From Palsa-1447 sp964414785 (GTDB lineage Bacteria; Verrucomicrobiota; Verrucomicrobiia; Opitutales; Opitutaceae): a DNA stretch of 64,000 nucleotides. This document shows positions 34,204-41,569 of the stretch, piece after piece. Positions within the stretch are counted from its first letter, which is position 1. Each line of letters starts with the position of its first letter. The notes under the pieces are model-generated. The model worked only from the letters and a program-made list of their open reading frames with translations. It was not told the origin of the DNA and ran no database searches. Where the stretch lies: NCBI GenBank assembly GCA_964414785.1, contig CAYPXZ010000014.1, positions 1-64,000 of the forward strand, written 5' to 3'. The position numbers were made by a program, and so were the translations under genes.

Positions 34204-36438
34204 GTGGCGTCTCCCTCCGCTCAAAGGCCGGCGAAGCCCGCCTGGGCGGACCCCGGCGCCGTCGCCTCGGCGGCCCTTTTTCTAGGTGCGGTCCTGCTGG
34301 CATATCTTCCGGCTCTGCGTGGGGGGTTGCTGTGGGATGACGACGCCCATGTGACGGCGGCGGGGCTGCGCTCGCTCCATGGCCTGTGGAGAATCTGGTT
34401 CGATATCGGCGCCACGCAACAATTCTATCCGGTCCTTCACTCCGCCTTCTGGGTGGAGCACCGGCTCTGGGGCGACTCGGTGGCGGGATACCACCTGGCC
34501 AACGTCCTTTTGCACGCCGCCGCGGCGTGGCTCCTGTCGCTCTGCCTTCGCCGGCTCTCGTTCCCGGCGCCGGTCCTGGCGGGACTTGTCTTCGCCCTCC
34601 ACCCGGTCTGCGTGGAGTCGGTCGCGTGGATATCCGAGCAGAAGAACACGCTCTCGGCGGTGTTCTACCTGGGCTCGGCGCTCCTCTACCTCGGATTCGA
34701 CTCCTCCCGGAGCCGGGCCCGCTACGCGGGCGCCCTGGCCCTGTTCGCGGCGGCGCTCCTGACGAAAAGCGTCACGGCGACCCTTCCCGCAGCGCTCCTC
34801 GTCGTCCTCTGGTGGAGGAGGGGCAGCATTGCGAGGCGCGACGTCGTCCCGCTCGCGCCCTGGTTCATCGTGGGCGCCGTGAGCGGGCTCTTCACGGCCT
34901 GGGCTGAGGCGCGGCTCATCGGGGCCGAGGGCGCCGATTTCTCGTTCTCGCCCCCGGCCCGCCTCGTCCTCGCCGGCCGTTCCCTCATGTTCTACCTGGG
35001 GAAGGCCCTCTGGCCCTCAAATCTCTCCTTCATCTATCCCCGCCGGGTTCCGGACCCAGGGCCGATCGCGCAGTGGGTCCCCCTCGCGGCCGCATTGGCG
35101 ATCCTCGCGGTGCTCGCGCGGTACCGGTCTAGGAGCCGCGGGCCCCTCGCGGGCTATCTCTTCTTCGCCGGGACCCTCTTTCCCGTCCTGGGCTTCGTGA
35201 ACGTCTACCCCTTCCTCTTCTCGTTTGTCGCGGACCATTTCCAGTACCTGGCCAGCATCGGCGTCATCGTCCCCGCGACCTGGGCCCTCTGGGGGCTGTC
35301 GGAGCGGATCCCCGCGAGACCGATCGTCCGCGGCGGCATCCTCCTGGCGGTCCCCGTGTTCCTCGGGGCCCTCTCGTGGCGCCAGGCCGGGACCTACCGC
35401 TCGGCGGAGACGCTCTACCGCGACACACTCGGGCGCAATCCCTCGGCCTGGCTCATGCACTACAACCTCGCGGTCGCGCTGGGAGAGCGTCCCGGGATGC
35501 GGGAGGAGGCCGTCCTGCACTACCGGGAGACGCTTCGCTTGAAGCCGGACCACTGGGCCGCGCACAACAACCTCGGGAGCGCGCTCCTGGAAACGCCCGG
35601 CCGGTCAGCCGAGGCCGCATCCGAGTTTGAGGCGGCGCTGCGGATCAACCCGGGCTTTGCCGACGCCCACAACAACCTCGGGGTCGTCCTGGGCCACGTC
35701 CCCGGGCGCGCCAGAGAGGCGGAGGCGCACCTGCGCACGGCGATCCGGATCCGGCCGGACTACGACGGGGCGCACAACAACCTCGGCGTCCTGCTGATGG
35801 CGAAGCCGGGCGCGCTCGGCGAGGCGATCGCCCAGTTCGGGGAGGCGCTGCGCCTCGCGCAGGACAACGCCGAGTACCATTTCAACCTGGCAAACGCCCT
35901 TTCGATGGACCCCGGCATGTTGGCCGATGCGGAGGCGGAGTACCGGGCGGCGCTTCGCCTTAGGCCCGGCTACGTGGAGGCTCACAGCAACCTCGGCGCG
36001 GCGCTGGCGCGCACACCCGGGCGCCTCGGGGACGCCGTCCTTGAATACCGCGAGGCCCTCCGGCTTTCGCCCGGCGCGGCGGCGATCCATGCCAACCTGG
36101 CGAACGCGCTTGCGAGGCTCCCGGGCCGGGCGGCCGACGCCGTCGCCGAGTACTCCGAGGCCATCCGGCTGGACCCCTCGGATCCGCAGGCGCACAATGC
36201 CCTCGGCGTCGTCCTCTCGGACATGCCGGGCCGGCTGCCGCAGGCCGTCGCCGAGTTCGAGGCGGCGGTGCAGCTCGACCCGGGCTCCGAGGTCGCCCAG
36301 TTCTGCCTCGGGGTGGGGCTCGCCCGGATCGGAAGGCCCGCCGAGGCGGCGGCTCACCTCGAGGAGGCCCTGAGGATCCGGCCTGATTTCGAGGAGGCGA
36401 GAAGGGCCCTGGGCCGCTTGAAACCCGCGGGCCGATGA
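34204..36438 (+). CDS. TMTC-like membrane protein with TPR tail
   Basis: 744 aa from GTG 34204. About ten transmembrane helices in residues 20-410 with LLWDDDAHVTAAG in the first loop (the acidic D-D-D of glycosyltransferase C-type proteins) and VAWISEQKNTLS, as in TMTC/DUF1736 proteins. Then about nine TPR-like repeats with an unusual 35-residue period and a recurrent PGR in the turn (HNNLGSALLETPGRSAEA type). By analogy it may transfer a lipid-linked sugar to exported polymers or proteins. The next gene follows after 6 bp, so the two are likely an operon. Confidence 0.75.
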   Translation: MASPSAQRPAKPAWADPGAVASAALFLGAVLLAYLPALRGGLLWDDDAHVTAAGLRSLHGLWRIWFDIGATQQFYPVLHSAFWVEHRLWGDSVAGYHLANVLLHAAAAWLLSLCLRRLSFPAPVLAGLVFALHPVCVESVAWISEQKNTLSAVFYLGSALLYLGFDSSRSRARYAGALALFAAALLTKSVTATLPAALLVVLWWRRGSIARRDVVPLAPWFIVGAVSGLFTAWAEARLIGAEGADFSFSPPARLVLAGRSLMFYLGKALWPSNLSFIYPRRVPDPGPIAQWVPLAAALAILAVLARYRSRSRGPLAGYLFFAGTLFPVLGFVNVYPFLFSFVADHFQYLASIGVIVPATWALWGLSERIPARPIVRGGILLAVPVFLGALSWRQAGTYRSAETLYRDTLGRNPSAWLMHYNLAVALGERPGMREEAVLHYRETLRLKPDHWAAHNNLGSALLETPGRSAEAASEFEAALRINPGFADAHNNLGVVLGHVPGRAREAEAHLRTAIRIRPDYDGAHNNLGVLLMAKPGALGEAIAQFGEALRLAQDNAEYHFNLANALSMDPGMLADAEAEYRAALRLRPGYVEAHSNLGAALARTPGRLGDAVLEYREALRLSPGAAAIHANLANALARLPGRAADAVAEYSEAIRLDPSDPQAHNALGVVLSDMPGRLPQAVAEFEAAVQLDPGSEVAQFCLGVGLARIGRPAEAAAHLEEALRIRPDFEEARRALGRLKPAGR

Positions 36439-36444
36439 GCGTCC

Positions 36445-38907
36445 TTGCCGACACGCCCCGCGGGCGGACGCCCGCATTTGACATGGATCCCGGGGCCACC
36501 GCAGGCTGAAACCCCCTTGCCGAACGAAACTTCATCACCGCGGGGGAATGCCGATGGACGGGCGGCCGGCGGCGCGCGGGCGTGGGCCACCCGGGGGGCC
36601 CTTGCCGTCCTCATCCCCCTCCTCGCGTTCGCCGCGCTCGAGGGGGGGCTGCGCCTAGGCGGGTTTGGCAGGCCCTCCTCGTTCCTCATCCCGGACGAGA
36701 AGCCGGGCTGGTTCAGGACGAACCCGGATTTCGTCAGCCTTTTCCTGCCCGGCAACTTCGACCTGAGGCCGCTCAGCCTGAGGGTCTCCCGCCACAAGGC
36801 CCCGAACACGGTGCGCATCGTGGTCCTCGGCGAGTCCGCCGCCCAGGGGGTCCCGGTGCCGAGCTTCGCCTTCGCCCCCCAGCTTCGCGCCCAGCTTCGC
36901 CACCGCTACCCCGGCAAGGAGTTCGAGGTGATCGACACGGGGATAGTCGCCGTCAATTCGCACGTCATCTACCAGATCGCCCGCGAGATGGCGCATTTCG
37001 AGCCGGACCTGTTCGTCGTGTACGCGGGCAACAACGAGGTCGTCGGCCCCTACGGCCCGGGCTGCGCCTACCTCTCGCACATGCCGCCCCTGTGGGTGAT
37101 CCGAGCGAGCGTCTTCGTCCGCTCGACGCGCACGGGGCAGCTCCTGGTCTCCATCCTCTCGCGCCTGTCGCCGGGCCGGCGCAACGCGCCCGAGTGGGGC
37201 GGCATGTCGATGTTCGTCGACAACGCCGTCCTGGCCGACGACCCAAGGCTCTACTCCGTGTACGACAACTTCACCGACAACCTGCGGGGCATCGTGCGCG
37301 CGGCGTCGGGCGCGGGCGCAAAGGTCGTCCTATGCACGGTGGTCGCGAACCTGAAGGACTGCCCGCCCTTCCTCTCGAGGCACGGGGCATGGCTCTCCAA
37401 GCAGGAGCTCGAACTGTGGAGGGAGCCGTACGAGCGGGGCCGCCTCGCATGGATGCTCGGTGACCCGGCCCGCGCGAGGTCCCTCCTCACCGAGGCGCTG
37501 CGCCTCGACCCGGAATACGCGGACACGTCGTTCATCCTGGGAAACCTCGACCTGCAGGCGGGCGACACCGCGTCGGCCCGCCTGCATTTCCTGGCCGCGC
37601 TCCACTGGGACGCGCTCAGGTTCCGCCCCGACACCGACATCAACCAGGTCATCCGCCAGGTCGCGCGCGATTCGGCCGGGGGCGTCAGCCTCGTGGACGC
37701 CGCGGTCGCGATGGGCTCCGATCCCGCCTCGCAAGGACCCCTGAGCGGCCGCGAGATCCTCTTCGAGCACGTGCACTTCGACTGGCCCGGGAACGTCCAG
37801 CTGGCGAGGATGCTGGCGCAGGGCGCGGCCGCGTCCCTCTTCGGCGGGGATCCGGGCGACTCGGGATGGCTGGACAGCGCCGCGTGCGCGGACGCCCTGG
37901 CCTACACGCCCCATGAGCGCCTCCCGATGCTCCTTAGGATCGACGCCCTTGTCCGGAAGCCGCCGTTCACGAACCAGCTCACCCACGTGCGCGACGAGGC
38001 GCGCATGGCGCGCGACATCGCCGAGGCCACCCGGGTGATGAGGCTGCCCGAGACGCTCTCAGGGGCCGCCGAGACGGCGAGGTCCGCCCTTGCCCGGGAC
38101 CCCGCCAATCCCGCCCTGGCCGGGATCCTCGAGGGCGTGGATCTCGATATGGGAGACCTGCAAGGGGCGCTCGGCATGGCCACGCGGGTGGGGGAACTCC
38201 TCCCGCGCGACTTTGCGCCGGCTGCCGACGAGGCCTCGGTCCTCATGCGCCTCGGCCGTTACGACGAGGCCGAGGGAATCCTCAGCCGCGCGGCGGGCGC
38301 CGGAGCGGACCTCGACCTCCTGGGCCCCGTCCTCGAGGATTTTTGGATCCGAACGAAGCGCTACAAGGACGGCATCGAGTTCCTTGGCAGGGCCATCTCC
38401 CAGCGGCCCGCGGACCGCAGGCTTCGGATCGTCAGGGCCTCCCTCTTCAGGGCATCGGGCGACACCGCGGGCGCGGAGCGCGAGTGCCGTTCCGTGCTCT
38501 CCGAGGACCCTTCGAACGCCGAGGCGCTCGAGCTGCTCGTTGCGGTCTTGGACGATACCGGTCGCCCGGCTGAGGCCGCGCGGCAGAGCACGGCCTCGGC
38601 TCCCGTGCAGCCGAGGAACCAGGAGAACAGCCTGCGCGCGGCGAAGGACTGCGAGGCGCGCGGGGACGCGGAGGGGCTCGTCAGGAACCTCGAGGATGCC
38701 GAGCGCAGCGGCCCGGTGAACGCGACATTCGAGCTGTCGCTCGCGCTCAAGCTCTACCAGCTTCGGCGCATGGACGGCGTCATGGCGCACCTTGCCGAGG
38801 CAAGGACCCTCTCCACCATGGAGGGCAACCCGGCCGTCACCGACTCGATCGAGAGCCTGATCGACAGGATGATCCTCGAGTGGGAGGTCGCGTCCAAGTC
38901 GCGATAG
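36445..38907 (+). CDS. SGNH/GDSL-like hydrolase fused to TPR domain
   Basis: 820 aa from TTG 36445, with TTG 36517 as alternative; no ATG is available. One membrane anchor (LAVLIPLLAFAALEGGLRL), then an SGNH-like domain: VRIVVLGESAAQG (nucleophile Ser), FVVYAGNNEVVG and, near residue 420, FEHVHFDWPGN with the catalytic Asp/His. The C-terminal half is TPR-like. Such proteins de-acetylate or acetylate envelope glycans. Co-directional with the TMTC-like gene, suggesting a joint role in surface glycan synthesis. Substrate unknown. Confidence 0.7.
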   Translation: MPTRPAGGRPHLTWIPGPPQAETPLPNETSSPRGNADGRAAGGARAWATRGALAVLIPLLAFAALEGGLRLGGFGRPSSFLIPDEKPGWFRTNPDFVSLFLPGNFDLRPLSLRVSRHKAPNTVRIVVLGESAAQGVPVPSFAFAPQLRAQLRHRYPGKEFEVIDTGIVAVNSHVIYQIAREMAHFEPDLFVVYAGNNEVVGPYGPGCAYLSHMPPLWVIRASVFVRSTRTGQLLVSILSRLSPGRRNAPEWGGMSMFVDNAVLADDPRLYSVYDNFTDNLRGIVRAASGAGAKVVLCTVVANLKDCPPFLSRHGAWLSKQELELWREPYERGRLAWMLGDPARARSLLTEALRLDPEYADTSFILGNLDLQAGDTASARLHFLAALHWDALRFRPDTDINQVIRQVARDSAGGVSLVDAAVAMGSDPASQGPLSGREILFEHVHFDWPGNVQLARMLAQGAAASLFGGDPGDSGWLDSAACADALAYTPHERLPMLLRIDALVRKPPFTNQLTHVRDEARMARDIAEATRVMRLPETLSGAAETARSALARDPANPALAGILEGVDLDMGDLQGALGMATRVGELLPRDFAPAADEASVLMRLGRYDEAEGILSRAAGAGADLDLLGPVLEDFWIRTKRYKDGIEFLGRAISQRPADRRLRIVRASLFRASGDTAGAERECRSVLSEDPSNAEALELLVAVLDDTGRPAEAARQSTASAPVQPRNQENSLRAAKDCEARGDAEGLVRNLEDAERSGPVNATFELSLALKLYQLRRMDGVMAHLAEARTLSTMEGNPAVTDSIESLIDRMILEWEVASKSR

Positions 38908-38922
38908 GGACCGGCGCCCCTC

Positions 38923-39120
38923 CTAGAAAAGCGAGTAGATGAAGGGGGCGACGCCCGAGCCCCCGAGGACGGCGAGGGCTCCCACGAGCACCAGGACGAG
39001 GATGATCGGCGTAAGCCACCACTTCTTGTTGTTGGCCACGAACGAGAAGAATTCGGCCACGGCCCCCCTGCGCTTGCCCTCGGCCTGCTTGCTGAACGCA
39101 TCGTTGTCGGGATCTGGCAT
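38923..39120 (-). CDS. DUF5989-family small membrane protein
   Basis: 65 aa: a short charged N-terminus, then EFFSFVANNKKWWLTPIILV and a single transmembrane helix ending GSGVAPFIYSLF. This is the DUF5989 pattern (KKWWL-P...L-G--S-APFIY-LF). Such proteins occur next to carbamoyltransferases and SxtJ. Last gene of that three-gene minus-strand unit; 15 bp separate it from the convergent SGNH gene. Confidence 0.8.
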   Translation of the reverse strand: MPDPDNDAFSKQAEGKRRGAVAEFFSFVANNKKWWLTPIILVLVLVGALAVLGGSGVAPFIYSLF

Positions 39121-39122
39121 GG

Positions 39123-39533
39123 TCAGTTCTGGTTCAAATAGCTCTCCGGCTTCCTCGCCCGGTCCCTCGGCATCCAGTAGCTCCCGGCCTCGCGGTCGAA
39201 TTTCCTGGAGAGGGGGTCGTGGCGAAAGAGGCGCATGGCTAACCCTACGGGGGTGAGGACAAGGGTGTACATGAAAAGCAGGGCGACGTGCGAGACCACA
39301 AATCCAATCGGGTAGGTGGCGTAGCTAAGGCCGAGGTAGAGGTGCCGGAGCCCGCGCGGCCACACGGCTCCCGCCAGGGGCACCGCCGCGGCCGCAGCCC
39401 AAAGGAGCCCGGCGCCATGGCCGCCCCGCAGCCTCACGGCGAGGCCCGCCGCGCCAAGGAACACGAGCCATGCCGCCCCGAAGACGGCGAGCTGGCGCCC
39501 CGAGGGGTTCTTGTTGATTCGGATGAGGGACAT
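39123..39533 (-). CDS. SxtJ-family membrane protein
   Basis: 136 aa with three or four hydrophobic segments (LAVFGAAWLVFLGAAGLAV, LLWAAAAAVPLAGAVW, VVSHVALLFMYTLVLTPVG) and a cytoplasmic C-terminus with FDREAGSYWMPR. This fits SxtJ, a small membrane protein found beside carbamoyltransferases. Its job is not established; it may anchor the carbamoyltransferase at the membrane. 2 bp separate it from DUF5989 and 15 bp from the carbamoyltransferase. Confidence 0.78.
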   Translation of the reverse strand: MSLIRINKNPSGRQLAVFGAAWLVFLGAAGLAVRLRGGHGAGLLWAAAAAVPLAGAVWPRGLRHLYLGLSYATYPIGFVVSHVALLFMYTLVLTPVGLAMRLFRHDPLSRKFDREAGSYWMPRDRARKPESYLNQN

Positions 39534-39548
39534 GGGGGTAGGGGCTCC

Positions 39549-41381
39549 TCAGTCGTTGCCGTACTGGCCCAGGTACGCCTCGAGGTCCGGGCGGTTTGCC
39601 GCCGGCTGCTCCTCTTTGAGGAGAAGGATGTCGTCGATCACGAGCACGTCGATGTGGGTCGTCATGAAGCACCGGTAGGCGTCGTCGGGGGTGCAGACGA
39701 TCGGCTCGCCGCGAATGTTGAAGCTCGTGTTGATCATTACCGGGCATCCCGTGAGCCCGGCGAAGGCTTCCAGGAGCTCGGTGAGCCTCGGGTTGCGCTC
39801 GCGGTCCACGGTCTGGATCCTTGCCGAGCCGTCCACGTGGGTGATGGCGGGGACAACGGAGCGGGCCTCCAGGATCCTGTCCAAGCCCCTGGATGCGCCG
39901 GCCTGCCGGGCCACGAGCTTGTCCCCGCGGACCTGGGCCACGAGGAGCATGTAGGGGCTCTCGGCCCCGGGCTTCAGGTCAAAATACTCCTGGACCCGGT
40001 CGCGAAGGACGATGGGGGCGAATGGCCGGAACGACTCCCGGAACTTGATCTTGAGGTTCATCTGGCGCTGCATCCCCGGGTTGCGGGCGTCGCCGAGTAT
40101 GCTGCGGGCACCCAGGGCCCTCGGGCCGAACTCCATCCTGCCCTGCATCCAGCCGACCACCTTTCCGTCGGCGATGAGCGAGGCGACGGCCGCGCACAGG
40201 CCCGCGCCTCCGGGGTGGACCCGGTAGACCGCCTTCTTCGCCTTGAGCGCTGCCTCGGTCTCGCTGGCGCTGTAGGAGGGCCCCAGGAGCGAGCCCTCCT
40301 GGCCGTCGGGCCGGCGGGGCACCCGCTCATTGCCAAGGAGCTGGTGCCAGACAAAGAGCGCGGCGCCGAGGGCCCCCCCGGCATCACCGGAGGCGGGCTG
40401 GATCCAGAGGCTCTCAAAGGGGGACTCCCTCAGGATGAGCCCGTTGCCGACGCAGTTGAGGGCAACGCCCCCCGCAAGGCACAGGTTCTTCGAGCCGGTC
40501 AGGGCGTGCAGATGGCGGGCGGTCCGCAGCATCACGGTCTCCGTGACCTTCTGGATCGAGGCGGCGAGGTCGCACTCCCTCGGGGTTATGGGGGATTCGG
40601 GCTTGCGCGGCGGGCCGCCGAAAAGCCTCTCGAAGCGGTCCGAGGTCATGGTCAGGCCGGCGCAGTAGTTGAAGTACGAGAGGTCCAGCCGGAACGAGCC
40701 GTCCGCCTTCAGGTCCATCAATTTCCCCAGGATCTGGTCCGCGAACCTCGGTTCGCCGAAAGGCGCCAGCCCCATCAGCTTGTACTCGCCGCTGTTCACC
40801 TTGAACCCGCAGAAATACGTGAACGCCGAATACAGGAGGCCGAGCGAGTGCGGGAACCTCATCTCGTGGCTGAGCTCGATCCTGTTGCCGCGGCCGTGGC
40901 CCAGCGTCGCCGTCGCCCATTCGCCGACCCCGTCGAGGGTCAGGACCGCGGCCTCCTCGAAGGGGGAGGGGAAGAAGGCGCTCGCGGCGTGGGACTCATG
41001 GTGCTCCGGGAAGATGAAGGGCCGGGTGTAGGCCCCGCCCAGGCTTCGGCTCATCTGGGAGGGAAGCCTGAGCTTCTCGTGGATCCAGAGCGGCAGGGCC
41101 ATGCCGAAGGAGCGCAGTCCCGCGGGCGCCACCGCGAGGTAGGTCTCCAGGAGGCGCTCGAACTTGAGGTACGGCTTCTCGTAGAAGACGACATGGTCGA
41201 GTTCCTCGGGCCCAAGGCCCGCCTCCTTGAGGCAGTACGCCACCGCGTGGGTGGGGAAGCCGCTGTCGTGCTTCACCCGGGTGAAGCGCTCCTCCTGGGC
41301 CGCGGCGACGATCCGTCCGTCCACGACGAGCGCGGCGGCGGAATCGTGGTAGTAGGCCGAGATGCCCAGGATCGATTTCAT
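39549..41381 (-). CDS. Carbamoyltransferase, NodU/CmcH family
   Basis: 610 aa from ATG 41381. ILGISAYYHDSAAALV and VVAAAQEERFTRVKHD open the ASKHA-fold domain, and EHHESHAASAFFPSPF contains the metal-binding His residues. GGVALNCVGNG is the nucleotide-binding motif. The C-terminal domain has GRMEFGPRALGARSIL. Uses carbamoyl phosphate and ATP to carbamoylate a hydroxyl group, in antibiotics or surface sugars. With SxtJ and DUF5989 it forms a conserved trio, here likely modifying an exported polysaccharide. Confidence 0.92.
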   Translation of the reverse strand: MKSILGISAYYHDSAAALVVDGRIVAAAQEERFTRVKHDSGFPTHAVAYCLKEAGLGPEELDHVVFYEKPYLKFERLLETYLAVAPAGLRSFGMALPLWIHEKLRLPSQMSRSLGGAYTRPFIFPEHHESHAASAFFPSPFEEAAVLTLDGVGEWATATLGHGRGNRIELSHEMRFPHSLGLLYSAFTYFCGFKVNSGEYKLMGLAPFGEPRFADQILGKLMDLKADGSFRLDLSYFNYCAGLTMTSDRFERLFGGPPRKPESPITPRECDLAASIQKVTETVMLRTARHLHALTGSKNLCLAGGVALNCVGNGLILRESPFESLWIQPASGDAGGALGAALFVWHQLLGNERVPRRPDGQEGSLLGPSYSASETEAALKAKKAVYRVHPGGAGLCAAVASLIADGKVVGWMQGRMEFGPRALGARSILGDARNPGMQRQMNLKIKFRESFRPFAPIVLRDRVQEYFDLKPGAESPYMLLVAQVRGDKLVARQAGASRGLDRILEARSVVPAITHVDGSARIQTVDRERNPRLTELLEAFAGLTGCPVMINTSFNIRGEPIVCTPDDAYRCFMTTHIDVLVIDDILLLKEEQPAANRPDLEAYLGQYGND

Positions 41382-41483
41382 GCGATCGGCGGGGCTGCCC
41401 GGGCGACTTCGCGTGCAAGCCATTCCATCGGCACACGATGCGTGCTTTGCCCGCTTCATGCCATCCTGATCCTGCCAGACCCC

Positions 41484-41519
41484 GAAAAAAAGGGCCCGGA
41501 TGCCGAAGCACCCGGGCCC
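41484..41519 (-). terminator. Rho-independent terminator of the TonB receptor gene
   Basis: Read on the minus strand, GGGCCCGG (41512-41519) pairs with CCGGGCCC (41492-41499) around an 12-nt loop, followed by TTTTTTT (41491-41485). It lies 51 bp past the receptor stop and ahead of the carbamoyltransferase gene, so it separates the two minus-strand units. Confidence 0.85.
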
Positions 41520-41569
41520 AAGTCACCGTCGTCCCTAGCCGGCGGGGCTATGCCAGCCCCGCGGCAAAC

